The notes beneath the pieces were generated by a model that was not told the origin of the DNA, did not search any database, and saw only the letters and a program-made list of their open reading frames with translations. From assembly GCA_963971405.1 (NCBI GenBank), contig OZ020486.1, positions 37,099,419-37,163,418 on the forward strand: a stretch of 64,000 nucleotides of DNA. Reading direction: 5' to 3'. Numbering within the stretch: position 1 is the stretch's first letter; each line of letters begins with the position of its first letter. Source of the DNA: Psococerastis gibbosa. Taxonomy: Eukaryota; Arthropoda; Insecta; Psocodea; Psocidae. The position numbers and the translations under genes were made by a program. This document shows positions 43,567-55,209 of the stretch, piece by piece.

Positions 43567-45980
43567 GTAACTCAAACTTTACCCATTAAGTTCACCAAAA
43601 CTACCCTGCTCCCTGTGGTTTCACGCTACTATACTTCCCATTATATTTCATGTCTGTTATCGCATTGCAAAACTACCGCCAATTTTCCACTTCTTCATGT
43701 TGGTACGAGTGCGGGAAATTTTGATAATGTCCCGTTATGAAAAACTTGATAACTGTTTTCTTATTTATACGTTAGTCTAAGGAGAACTTAGAGATTGTCG
43801 AAATTTCGATTTCGAGGATCCAATAGATTTACACGTTTTGAGATACCAAGAAATAGAAAAAAAGTGTCTTTACAAAATGTCTGTCTGGTTATAACTTGAT
43901 TTGGGGCTAGACCACTCGTCGGAATTTGCTTACATTTATATATACATATATATATTTATATTTATATATATATTTACATTATATCAGGTTCACAAAAATA
44001 TTGTTAAGGGTTTTCTTCATTTTATTGATAATTTCTCTTTGGTGGGGTTTCTACCCCAAAAAAACCACCCAACAACGAATAAAACATTTTCCCCCGAAAA
44101 CCAGTGCCGGATTAACCCCTGGGGGGGGGGCACAAGATATGGGGGAGGGGGACCGGGGGCACAAGATATGGGGGGGGGCCGTGGGTGTAAACCAGAGGCG
44201 GTCCCAGACCTCATAAAAGGGGGAGGCTTTAGGTTTTCGAAGAGGGCGGTGTATAATTTGGCGCCCCTCCACCCATTTTTATAAAAGTGTATAAAATGGG
44301 GAAAGCCGTTCTCATGGACGTACGCAGCTTTTGAATTAATAACCTTAGTTCGGTTCGGAGGATATGAAGGGGGGCCCGGTGGTCTCCCACGGGGGAGAAA
44401 TTTAGGGAAAACAGACCTGAAATAGTTTGATTTCACCCATTTTGATAGCAGTAACTTGATTTTAACTGAGATTTTACAGGCAATTAATATAATTTTATTG
44501 CTAACAAGGGGGGCCCGGGGGGTCCGGCACAGCCGAAAACGGCTCCGTCTGTTTCTTTTAAATTCAGAAATTATTGTTACTTATTAATTACCTCTAATTT
44601 TACACTACATTGTCAATTTAATGTAAAGTATTATTCTTGTAGGCCTACTTGATTACAAATCTCTCAATAATATCACGATAAATAATATTCGACAGTATGC
44701 GCTGAGAGGGTTGTGACCATTGAAAGGTAGTTAAGGGAGGTGCGTTAACACACGACATTTATGTCTTATGACTGGTTAGTGATGTTCGCACCATAACTTT
44801 AACTATCATCTCTGGACCAAATCATTCTTGATTTCAGCCGTAAAATTGTTTACGACAGCGCCATTGATGCAACCTGCTGATGACAAAGCGTCACGTTAAT
44901 CGGGGGATTCTCTCCCCTACACGATTTGTTTGATCTTGGAAATAATACCGTTATTGGACCACTTTCATACAAGGCGAATTCAGGCGCCCAACAACTAACA
45001 GAGTGAGGGCCGCCATTTTGGATTTGTATACGAAAGTAGTCAATTAAGTAATTCACAGACTAGTTAGTACAGTATTGTCTTCCTGATATTGTATGGCATA
45101 TATACGGTACAATTCGTATTTTAATTGAGATAATGTGGTCAGAAACAAGCTTTCTTTCCAAAGTTATTCAGCTTACTTCCTGCCGCAGTGTAAGATAAGA
45201 CATAAATATGATATCATTTTACGGTACAACAGCTACAATATGGGTCCGTTTAAGCCAAAATCGACTCATGCATAAATATGCAGTTTCACCCTGTGATTTT
45301 AAAGTGCAAATTGTTTACTCTATGCCTAAATGGAGGTAACACAATGTCGATAGTAAGCATGTCTGATGTTGCACATTGGCCATTGTAGTCGGTGTGGGTT
45401 GGCATTGAGGAGTGAACCAGTTTGCCAATGGCTAGAAATTCATTCAGATACCATGTACCAATAATGTAGGAAAACCGATGGTGCTGCTTATATAGATACA
45501 TCCTTGGATCTATGGGGGGGGGGGGTGCATTTGCAGTTATGTGAGGGGGCATAAAAATAATTCCAGGGAAAATTATCAAAACAGGTTACTCGAAGGAAAA
45601 CTTTAAACAGGAACCAAGAGCAAGTTTCCGGTTGGTTGAAAAAACAAGACAAGACAGGTCAAGACATGAAGATGCGAAATGAGGGGAAAAATAAGGTGAG
45701 GTAGGGGCGCCAATTGACGAACTTGCCCCCCCCCCCTCAAAAAACCTAGATCTGGGCCTGGGTAGATGGCAGGGCAAGGTTTAATGGGCCACACTATAAG
45801 TAGGCCTAGTCCCATGAAATGCCCACCAATAATCTTCTTTCTTTCTTTCTTTTCCTTGTCCCTGTATTCCCTGGACAAGGAGCATATAATTATTACAAAA
45901 ATACAATACATAACAAAACCATCCCGCATCCCCAAGCTAGTGCTTATTTGGGACAAAAGACTCATACAGTGCTGCTAAAC
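43567..45980. other. Cyclase intron 2, first part; MITE pieces, no exon
   Basis: A G/C-run element begins near AGTGCCGGATTAACCCC (44102) and runs to about 44530. It resembles the 17942 and 52318 families, but its ends are not certain. A second G-run piece lies at 45510-45550 and a third at about 45700-45745. Repeat words at 45383-45500 are the unoccupied version of the repeat split at 37615-37928. Pure TA/TATATT runs lie at 43930-43980. Confidence 0.5.
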
Positions 45981-46089
45981 AAGGCTTAATCATTTATTTT
46001 TGTTATTTATTTATAATGTTTATTTTATTTTATTTTTATTTTTGTTTTATTTTTTACTTGTTATTTTAATGTCAATTTTTATTATTATT

Positions 46090-46511
46090 AACTCCCATTG
46101 ACCAGCCATCTTTTTATACCCGCTTTTAACTCACCCATCTGTTTAAATTTTTTCATTTGTGGAGGAAGTTCCTTATTCCTTTGGTATAAGTACTTTGTTT
46201 AATCTCTCTCCGTATTTGTTATATGTTATCTCAAACTTAAGCTTTTTTGGGTTTCTTGTATTGTACTTCCCTGTATCATCTATTTGATATTCTTTTTTAA
46301 AATAGTTATCTCTTATTAATTTATACTTGAATAGTTTCGTTATAGGCAGAATGTTAGCATGTTTGAATTTTTCGTCGTATTGATTGTATTTCTTGTTGAT
46401 TTTATTTGATAACATGTTTTTTATTATACGCTTGTAATAATAATAATAAATAAAACACTTCGCCCTAGATATAAACGCAGGGCGAAAGAGGAAGATTCTT
46501 ATCCATTTCAA
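46090..46511 (-). pseudogene. LINE ORF2 C-terminal fragment
   Basis: The minus strand reads HANILPITKLFKYKLI, then YNTRNPKKLKFEITYNKYGE and LNKVLIPKE. After one frameshift it continues as ELPPQMKKFKQMGELKAGIK. This is the C-terminal pattern (YNTRN, YG-R, P-LP) of CR1/L2-type ORF2 proteins. Stops and the frameshift make it non-functional. It is AT-rich and from a different family to the 28.4 kb LINE. Confidence 0.75.
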
Positions 46512-46559
46512 ATAGCAGTATGCATTAATAAACAGGTTTTACCGTGTTTAAGCAGGGGT

Positions 46560-47550
46560 TTCGTGGCCTAGTTCACTGAATGCAGCCATGTCAGCTCAAA
46601 CAGGTCAGCCGTGACAGGTTCTCAAAGTTCACGGAGAAATTCAAAATCACGCTTGCTTGGGAAAGTGAGTCGGAATAATAGGGCTAAAAAAATGGGTTAC
46701 CTCTCACAGTTTGAAGATAGGAGAGTATAAGAAAAACTCCTCTGCTTATTTTAAATTTTGGTTTTGTAATAATGTAAATAGCCTATTATATATGGTAGCC
46801 TAATATACGATACTAGTACAATATAATAATGCTTCAAAATGTTATGCTTGTATTTGTATAAAAATTGAAATTATTATAATTATTATAAATTAATTTTTTA
46901 AATACTTCACATATTTTTTAATATTAAATAGTAGGCCTATGAAATTGATATGAAATTAAAACTATATTCTTTGCTAACACAGACGTGAAATAGACAACAT
47001 GTTATGCATCATCTATAGCTTTTACCGTGGGATCCCCCGACAAGTTTATTAGCTTTATTAACAGGATTTTTCTATTAGCCTACTATGGTACGAGTATATA
47101 AAATAAATAATAATTAATATTACGCCATTGCATTAAGCTTCCGCCAGCTTTCATACATGAAAAATTGTCAACTGCGTTTTTCCCCTTCAAATGCTGATCG
47201 AACGGTTGACCATGGAAAGCATATGAAAATTAAATTTTTTAGGCGGGGGAGGGTTGCCGACCTACCCTTGCTTGGGGCATTTCCTCCCCTCCGGTTACTT
47301 GTTTGTATAGACTTCCTCTATCGACCGTCTGTCCCTTCCTTCCCTCAAGTGTCCTCGTATTCATATATACATACACGAATCTCCCTCCCTTTATAATTCT
47401 CTTGTCTATTCAAATCCTTTGGAGCGAAAATTCCGAAGCGATTCTCTTTTCTTATCCTTGAATCTTGTTTCGATTTCACTTTTTCTTTATGGTAGGTCAA
47501 GCGCAAAGTGTTATACAATAAGATTTTTTTCTTCGTTAAAAAAAATGTTA
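46560..47550. other. No recognised gene
   Basis: AT-rich intron sequence with frames lacking motifs. Confidence 0.45.
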
Positions 47551-47551
47551 G

Positions 47552-47840
47552 CATGCAAAGAATTCAATGAATGTATCCGAATAACTTCGATGGCCAGGTG
47601 GTAACGCGCTCAGTCTTTACACCATGCGATTGGAGACGTGCCGTAACTCAACACGGGTACTAACCTACAGAGGCGACTGAATTAAGAGTTAATCGGATAG
47701 ATTCATTAAATTGTTTGCATGCGATTAACCTTAAAAAAAGAAAAAAAACGCTTCCGTCGCCTCTGTAGGTATTGCGTTACGACACCGATCGCATGATGTA
47801 TGGAGACTCGCACAAGTACGAACAAGCTACCACTATGCCA
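47552..47840. repeat. Nested inverted repeat with tRNA-like segment
   Basis: GCATGCAAAGAATTCAATGA (47552-47571) has an inverted partner at about 47702-47721. GGAGACGTGCCGTAACTCAA and CCTACAGAGGCGAC have partners to the right (GTCGCCTCTGTAGG at about 47757). Between them GATGGCCAGGTGGTAACGCG looks like a tRNA A-box region. A relative is at about 8262-8415. Confidence 0.6.
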
Positions 47841-48131
47841 TCAAAATCAAGATCCCAGATGCCTACCATGTAAGGTTCAATCAAAGAAATTTCATTATTT
47901 ATGCCCCCCCCCCCACATATCGCTGCTGATACTAAAAATGTCGTATGTCGAAAAATGCGATTTATCAGGTTATCAGGTTAACACGCTATTGCGACCAAAA
48001 TGATATAGGCTACCTTGTAGCAAACTATCGCTTGTCAACAGCCAATAGGAAGGAAGCAATGATGAGAATAAGAATAATATGTAAATAAATAAATGAGACA
48101 AAAGCTAGACAGTCTTTTTTTTTTGCTCCTG

Positions 48132-49183
48132 TTGTTGTTGTTGTTTTTAACGCCTGCTTTCAGTATTTCTGCTTTAAGCAACAAGGCGGGTGGAGTGAGT
48201 CTGTTTGTTAACTTGAGGCGCCCTAAGGGCAGACTCTTTCACCTCGGGGAAAGGGGAGTTGACTAACAGGGTGGACCTCCTTACTTACTTCTTAGTACAG
48301 GGCTTCCAGCTCAGGTGATGCCGACTGCCTGATGTCTCAGAAATACCCTTGACGCTAGTGCCCAGATGTTCGGCGTGCACAAGATCTTTTGATGTCCGCC
48401 CTCCTTTTGTCCAACCTGATCCCGTAGTTTGTCCCGTAGTGTGCATGGGGCCGAGCACTACAGGAGTATGTGCTCTAGTGTTTCATTAGCTAGACCGCAT
48501 GCACGGCATACTGGAGATTCGATTAGATGAAAACGGTGTAGGTATTCATTGGTAGTAATGTGGCCTGTTCTTGCTCTAGCAGCAATGGATGCAACGCTTC
48601 TGCTTATCCCGCGATACTGTACTGCTGAAGCCGGCTTAGGTTGTATTGCGTACAGGGCTCTACCTGTGGAGGAAACCCTCCATCTCTGTATCCATTCTTG
48701 ACGCAGGACTCTGTCAGCAGCATTCTTGCAGTGTGTTAGTGAAAACTGGGGTTCTTGAATTGGTGCCATTTTTGCCGCGTCTTTTGCTATGCTATCAGCT
48801 ATTTCATTTCCAGAGACACCGCAGTGAGCAGGGATCCATTGCATCGTTATCTTATTTTGTTTGCTTATTAAATTTTTCATTAGTTCTCTTGTTTCTTCTA
48901 TACGAAAGTGATAGGGTCCTGGAAATGCCCGTGACAGAGCTTGAAGAGCTGATCTGGAATCGGTTAGTATACAACCTCCTGATTATAGTGGATTCCGAAC
49001 CACTTGGGGAACATGGCAAAGTCACACGATTAAATCGGAGGTGACCAGGACTCGACTTATACTGCCTAAGCGCGTTATCATGTCCCACCAGGTTCCCCTG
49101 CCAACGTTGTGCACACTACCAAGTTGCCGCAGTTTGAAACATGCTCTGCTCTAATGGAATTAACATGGTAATGCCGTTGGCCG
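48132..49183 (-). mobile_element. 5S-like SINE, tail type 2, split by a LINE insertion
   Basis: The 10-bp duplication TTTGCTCCTG brackets it (48122-48131, 49184-49193). On the minus strand it starts CGGCCAACGGCATTACCATG, the most 5S-like head in the window, and ends in the type-2 tail with GTTAAAAACAACAACAAC. The segment 48281-48973 is a LINE insertion flanked by ACCTCC. Without it the SINE is about 350 bp and collinear with 1961-2337. Confidence 0.85.
48311..48973 (-). pseudogene. LINE ORF2 end: RNase H domain and zinc knuckle
   Basis: The minus strand reads TDSRSALQALSRAF, then MQWIPAHCGVSGNEIADSIA (RNase H active-site region with H and D), RARTGHITTNEYLHRF and CRACGLANETLEHILL (CxxC...H knuckle). 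A premature TAG at 48458-48460 interrupts the knuckle; the same frame then continues CSAPCTLRDKLRDQ to TGA at 48311. The copy is 5'-truncated at 48973. It ends in an AAGTAAGTAA tail and sits inside the SINE with a 6-bp duplication ACCTCC. An RNase H domain points to an I/R1-like LINE clade, unlike the 28.4 kb element. Confidence 0.88.
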
Positions 49184-49439
49184 TTTGCTCCTGAAAAGTA
49201 AGCTTTTTTGACATGCGACATTTTGCAGTATCAGCGACATTATATGACAATGACACCACCAGCAGCACCAGTGTCAGCATTCTAAGCTACAACATCTACA
49301 AGACAGTTTATTTCTATTTCTACTCTCTTATACTATAAGCTGTATACTACTACTACTACTACTATTGTACTATTATTTGTTTTGTATAGATGAAGGAAAT
49401 AAATAAATTTATTTATTTATTTATTATTTAGCTAGAGTA

Positions 49440-49830
49440 GTAGGAAGAACGGTGTTTCGGATCAGCTGGAGGGACCACGTGACGAAGGAAAAAGTGTTAG
49501 AAGCTATTGAAGTAGAAAGACAGCTGCTAGTTCATATAAAAAGTAGAAGAGACATGAAAAGAAGATATGGGTAAGGCATTGGCTAAGACACAAAAATCTG
49601 GTACTCACCATCATTACCGCACAGTGGAATGTGGAAAGAACCAACAGTACAGGGCGACCGAAGTCGGAGTTCATGGATCAACTGAAGGAAGACACAGGAG
49701 CTTGAGCGCACCAAGAGTTGTATAGAGGAATCTGCAGGACCTGGAGAGCTGGAGGATAAATTATGTAAATTATCAGCGGCGAAATGGTACAGAGACCCAG
49801 ACCAGCAAATGCTAGAAGAATTGAACACCT
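49440..49830 (+). pseudogene. LINE C-terminal fragment, frameshifted
   Basis: RTVFRISWRDHVTKEKVLEA, VERQLLVHIKSRR, HWLRHKNLVL and NSTGRPKSEFMDQLKEDTGA appear across three frames. They match the same post-RT LINE region as 35938-36310. It is heavily decayed. An ATTT-rich stretch precedes it. Confidence 0.7.
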
Positions 49831-49879
49831 TGTTTGAATTGAACACCTAGAGCATACGATCGTACATAGCAACTTTTAC

Positions 49880-51640
49880 CAAATCCTACCAATATAATGT
49901 AGCACCAAAATTATTTAGCGTACTAGATATTTGTCCTGGGTATCTGTCAATAAATAAATTTTCCAAACACGTCCGGGAATAGCTGATGAGACGGGAAGAG
50001 GTGGAATCCTTATTTGAAATATTGGGCTAGACTGTTATTATATGTGTTTAGGAGAGATTTGTTATTAATATACAGTATGTAAGTTTTGATTATTAGTTTG
50101 TACGTCTAATTGTATTTTTTATTTTTTAGTTTTAGGGTAGGGGCAATTGTTGTAGGTCTTCTTGTGTGCCCTTATAATTAAGGTGCTTAAATTGTTTTTC
50201 TATATTTAATGTGTATTAATTATTATTAATATTTATTATTATTCATTCATACATTCATTCATTCATTATTATTAATATTTTATATTAATTAATTATTAAT
50301 TATTACTATTGTTATTAATTATTATTATTATTAATATTTATTATTCATTCATTCATTCATTCATTCATTCATCATGAAGATTTATTATTATTCATTAATT
50401 TATTCAGAAAGAAGTTGCTGCCAGCAAATCACTGTTACTTCAGAAGAAGAATAGTGGGTGTACTACTAAGCTCTCTTAAACTTAAAACTATCGTATAGCA
50501 GCTAGCCTACACAAATTTCACTTATACTAAATGAATTGGCAAGTTGCTGCTCGGCAATCTCATAGAAATCACATTTTCCCACCCTCCGATTTACCACGTT
50601 TTCATGAATTTCATTTTTCCTGCCTCCTTTTTCCTTAATGTTTTGGCTCGTAATCTGGCCTGTTTATACTTAATCCTCGAGCACAGCACTGTTTGTTATA
50701 AGCAGTTACGTAAACGCTAAAGCTAATATTATATTAGATTTTCAGTAAAGCGGAGAATATTTTATGTACTTACCGGTGGGTTTTGACTTTACCGGACTTT
50801 TCCTGAACCCTTAACCTGAAGCGAGAATCCATTATGTTTGTTTAAATTTCCTTCTGTCCCTACGGTCGTTTCCTCCATCACCCATGTTTGACAACCTTAC
50901 TAAGCAAATGTTATGGAACCACATGCCTACGTATAACTTATTCTTTTTAGGTTTTATTTTTTAATATACAGGCGTGGGACTCTATGGAGTATAGTACATG
51001 CGCTGGGCAATGTGGTATCGTTCTGTTTATTAAATGTGTTGAATCATACAATGAAATGTAGGGTTGCAGGGACCTGGTCTTTGCCGTCCACATTCAGGTG
51101 CTGTAGGTACCCTAAACACTGACGGTTATGAAGGCCTACATTAACAAAATATAATATAGGCACACTTCCTGAAAAATTCCCAAATTAATTTTATTATTAT
51201 TATTATAGGTGTTGTTTGGTTAGGATAGAAGAGGCAGGGGCTGTAGTATAAGAAGAGTTTCATATGTACTGTATGTATTGTTGGTTCGGATCAAGTACCC
51301 ATGAATATTCCATGAATACAGAATTGCCAATTGATTTATTTTGAGTAACTCAAAAAAAAAAAAAAAGGAATACAGCAAAGTAGTTCTCCGCACTCCGCAC
51401 ATAACTGATATAATATAATAGGGGAATTCTGATTTCATGGAATATTCATAGGAACTTGATCCGAGACAACAGTGTATACGATTCACTGAAAGAAAATCGC
51501 CGCGCGTGGCACATTGGGGGAGGGGGTATCCAGACATTAAAAATTGGTGAGTACGGCGATGAGGTTCAAGACTGGACATAAGAGGAATAATTTTCGGCAT
51601 AACCGTAATGGTAATGGAAAACGCGGCTGCCAGGCATGTT
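49880..51640. other. Intron sequence with ATT/ATTC microsatellites
   Basis: ATT, ATTC and TTAT repeats run from about 50215 to 50400. An inverted pair with GAATATTCCATGAA-type words lies at about 51280-51320 and 51425-51465. No gene is seen. Confidence 0.55.
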
Positions 51641-51644
51641 GCTG

Positions 51645-51732
<88 letters not shown>

Positions 51733-51760
51733 CTACAACAACAACAATAACAACGCCAAC
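51645..51760. repeat. (CAA)n microsatellite, more than 30 units
   Basis: CAA/ACA triplets run almost without change for about 115 bp in cyclase intron 2, broken by single TAC and AAT variants near the right end. The long poly-Asn, poly-Thr, poly-Leu, poly-Cys and poly-Val frames across it are by-products of the triplet repeat. Confidence 0.95.
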
Positions 51761-52317
51761 AATCCAAACAGTTGTCAAAAGAGAGGATCATCAATCCATT
51801 CCTAGACGCTCAACAGCGTGTTATTCTACTACCCATCATTACTTCGCACGGAAGTTGATTTATGAGAAGACCATATCGTGGGCAACCACTATCAACGGTA
51901 GCAAATTCAATTTAAAAACTCAGTACTGTGAATTCTAGGACCGTAGGTTGTGGTTATAGTCATGATTGTGGTTGTCAGAGATGCGGTTTTGTTAAAATTT
52001 CACTTTAAATAAACCTGTCGAGCCACTTGTCCTAAATCCGTGGTATACTGTGGCATTGCTGTTTCGACAGTTTCACTATGGCTCTTCATAACAAGTGATA
52101 CCAAGAGCGGCAGACCGAATAATTTTCAAATGAAATACCCCATTTGCAACATTGGCTCCAGAAACGCAAACACAGAGGATGAAGTGGGGATGGGTTGAGA
52201 GCTCTTGACCTAACCTACTTTTTGATTAATCACAAACAGTCGCCCCTCAATCTCTATAGTTACTACTCTCACCAGTCGCAGCAATCCAGAAATTTTTCCA
52301 GACTTATCTGAGTCGCA

Positions 52318-53241
52318 CATTGGCGTAAATAGGGGGGTCCTGGGGGGGGGGGCTTAGCCCGTAGCCCCCCCCCCCCCAGGATTTCTGGTGACAAAGACGT
52401 TATGGAGGCGAAAGGCATAGTATCCACAATAACGAAAGGGAAATTAATTCTTGGTAAGCTTATTTTACATGAAAAAATTGACATATTGACAAAGCACTTT
52501 CACAAAAAATATATTACTCAAAATGCTTAAAACCCCAATACTTCTGACCTATTTTTTCAAATTTTTTCTTCGGGGGAGCCCCCTGGGCCCCCCTCAGTGG
52601 TAAGTTTATTCGTCTGTTAAGTCTCAACTATACTGCTTGCAAAATGCGTACAACCTCCCTAATTTAGGCCTATTCATCAGTTTTTTTTCTCCGGGGGACC
52701 CCCCGGGCCCCCCTGAATGGTAGGTTTATTCGTCATCATAATATCTCAATTGTACTGCTTGCATACATTGGCGTAAATGGGGAGGTCCTGGGCACAGCCT
52801 CCCCCTCAAAAGCACCCTTAGCCCCCCCCCCCCCCCGGGATTTCCGGTGACAAAGACGTTATGGAGGCGAAAGGCCAATACAATCCAATACAATCCACAA
52901 TAACGAAAGGGAAATTAATTCTTGGTATACTTATTTCACATGAAAGACATCATGAAAAAAAAAAATCAACATATTGACCAAGTACTTTCACAAAAATATA
53001 TTACTCAAAATGCTTAAAACACCAATATTTCAGACCTATTTTTCAAATTTTTTCTTCGGGGGAGACCCCCGGGCCCCCCTTAGTGATGAGTTTATTTGTC
53101 TGTAAAATCTCAACTATACTGCTTGCAAAATGCCTAAAACCTCACTAATTTGGGCCCATTTCTCGATTTTTTTTTCTCCGGGGGATCAAAATCTTGGGGT
53201 CCTAAAGCCCCCCCTAGAAATTTTGGGAATTTACGCCAATG
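52318..53241. mobile_element. hAT-like MITE, internally duplicated, perfect 8-bp duplication
   Basis: GAGTCGCA flanks it (52310-52317, 53242-53249). The ends CATTGGCGTAAAT and ATTTACGCCAATG are perfect inverted repeats. A second internal start (ACATTGGCGTAAATGGGG) at about 52764 and repeated blocks show that the body is duplicated: CAAAGACGTTATGGAGGCGA at about 52392 and 52851; AAATTAATTCTTGGTA at 52440 and 52913. C/G runs and CCCCGGGG blocks occur throughout. Confidence 0.9.
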
Positions 53242-53249
53242 GAGTCGCA

Positions 53250-54654
53250 TATCGCATACCTTAATTGAATTGGTCAGAAGCCATTGTGTACAAGTGACAA
53301 GCAAATTCACAATATTCTAGGGTAAAAGGTTCAAAATTCCCCTTAATAAAAAGATCAAAAATATGCGAACTATGCCTATAATTATATATCAGGGTTCCTC
53401 ACACGTAGGTAAAGCTGCGGAAAGGATTCCACTTTCCGTTGCTTTACCAATTATGGTGGGAGCCACCTGAAGAAGTAACAATAACCTCGAGAAAGACATC
53501 TTGTCAAATGCAGCGGTTTCAATTGGTGAGAACTTTACTGAGGCAGTCTATATTTACGTCAAAGGAGTTAGTTTACTTTGCCGCATTGGTGACTTTGGGT
53601 AAAGCCTTTTACTGAATAATTGACGAGTGGTGAGTGGGGGGAGCGGTTGTGTTTGTCAATTGCTGTTTTTCTACCCGACACTCTGCCGAAAGCTTTTTGA
53701 ATAATAGATGATTCTAATGGACCTCTGCATTCAGTAGAGAGCTATATCGCATGGCAGACAATGGAGGAGCCAATACCTACAAACCAAGAGACTCTGGGAA
53801 CAATAGTGCTTAGGGGATGAACATGGATTTCCACTTGCCCCTTCCTGAAATCATAAAATGATGGATTAATATTTGGTTCATGCGCTGCAGAAATGGGTTA
53901 ATAATTTGTACGGGTGGGCCAATATGGAAAATAAAGACAAATATCTCTCTTTCATTCTTTCTTTCATTCTTACTTTCTTTGAAGTATGGTATGGACAAGT
54001 TGGTTGAGAGCTGCATTATGAAATGGAAGGTTAAGTCCAAGACTCGATATTATTTCTCTTCTTTCATTATCTACCTTGTTAGCAGGCCTATCCCATTTAG
54101 GGTGTCATTTTTCTTTTCCTTCTAATGCCTCTTCAATCGAAGGCTGGTGATCATCATCGCAATTGTAGTCATGGTGAGTATACTAGAGATTTTTAATGCA
54201 GTGGTTTCCCACTGCCTTCTGTATCCTCGTGCCGCTGGCTTTTCATTGAGCTCCTACGCCTTTGGGCGAGTTTCTTAACCCCAAGGCAAAAGAGTTCCCA
54301 GAAAGTGCTCAGAAAATACTGTGCTTTTTGCTTATCCCGGCTCAGACTCGATCCCTTATCTGTTCAGTCACCAATAATCTTCACTACGAGGAGGGACAGA
54401 TTAGGTATTTTCACGTTTATACCTCTGAGATAATAATGGCATTACTCAGAGCTTAAAATTCACCCGCATGGAAAATAAAGACAATTTTCTTTCTTTCTTT
54501 CAACTGTCTTAATTGACAACTATCTATTTCTACTCCCTCCCTATTGCCCTTAACTAACAGCAGTAGCTGTAGTAGTAGTGGTAGTTGAATTTGTGCATTA
54601 CTTATTTTTTTAGTTCAGCCCACGTACTGAATAATTTTTTTTCCTTTGTTCCAG
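53250..54654. other. Intron sequence; SINE-like repeat with CTTT tail
   Basis: GGAAAATAAAGACAA followed by CTTT repeats occurs at about 53927-53990 and 54470-54500. Its complement is at 15640-15700 and 16385-16440, so a dispersed element with a CTTTC tail is present. No exon until 54655. Confidence 0.5.
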
Positions 54655-54773
54655 GAGCGACTACTGTTATCAGTTCTTCCGGAGCATGTCGCCGTTAAAA
54701 TGAGGCAGGACCTTGGATCGGCACTGGACAGTCAGTTCAATAAAATTTACATGAGTCGCCATGAAAACGTCAG
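54655..54773 (+). CDS. Adenylyl cyclase, coding exon 3: start of C1
   Basis: The acceptor CTTTGTTCCAG is at 54654 and the donor GTCAG|GTACGA at 54773 (39 codons plus two bases). It continues QERLLLSVLPEHVAVKMR, the universal linker into C1, then DLGSALDSQFNKIYMSRHEN. The FNKIYMSRHENVS pattern is why I place the protein near Ac78C/AC8. Confidence 0.95.
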
Positions 54774-54887
54774 GTACGATAGAAAAAAAACGCAGCGGCA
54801 TATCAGCCTAATAATGGTCTAGGTCTGAGCACAGGTAGAGGATACTCTCTCTTGAACACTGCTCTATTTGGGATGCTGTGGTCAGCA

Positions 54888-55202
54888 ACAGAGGCTTAAA
54901 GTTTTAGAATGATGGTGGGGGCAAACCTAAGTAGACCTTATGACGTCATCAGGCAGGATAAGGAAAAATTGAAAATATAAAAGCAAAATAGTAGGGTTTT
55001 ACGCATTTTAATAATTGTAAAGTATAGCTGTAGATTTTACAATGCTAAAAATAGAATCCCTGTATTCATATTGCTGCCAAAGGGACCATGAAGTATGAAC
55101 CACGTCTTACAATGCTCAAGGCTGGGGGGGGGGGCCTTGCCCCTCCCCCAAAAGGAGCTAGGGGGCAGTTGGACCGTGCCCCCTCCAACTTTACGCCCCT
55201 GG
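54888..55202. mobile_element. MITE of the CAGGGGCGTAAAGTT family
   Basis: The right end AACTTTACGCCCCTG is intact and the left end CAGAGGCTTAAAGTT is degenerate. The inside, including AAAATTGAAAATATAAAAGC and ACCACGTCTTACAATGCTC, matches 11093-11377 in inverse orientation. Confidence 0.7.
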
Positions 55203-55209
55203 AAGTAAC

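Noticed and set aside
44017..44436. Proline/glycine-rich frame on the minus strand
   Set aside because: It is produced by G/C runs of a MITE; no domain and no splice support.
51220..51805. Long frames of poly-Leu, poly-Val, poly-Cys, poly-Asn and poly-Thr
   Set aside because: They are translations of the CAA microsatellite in all frames, with no conserved flanking sequence.
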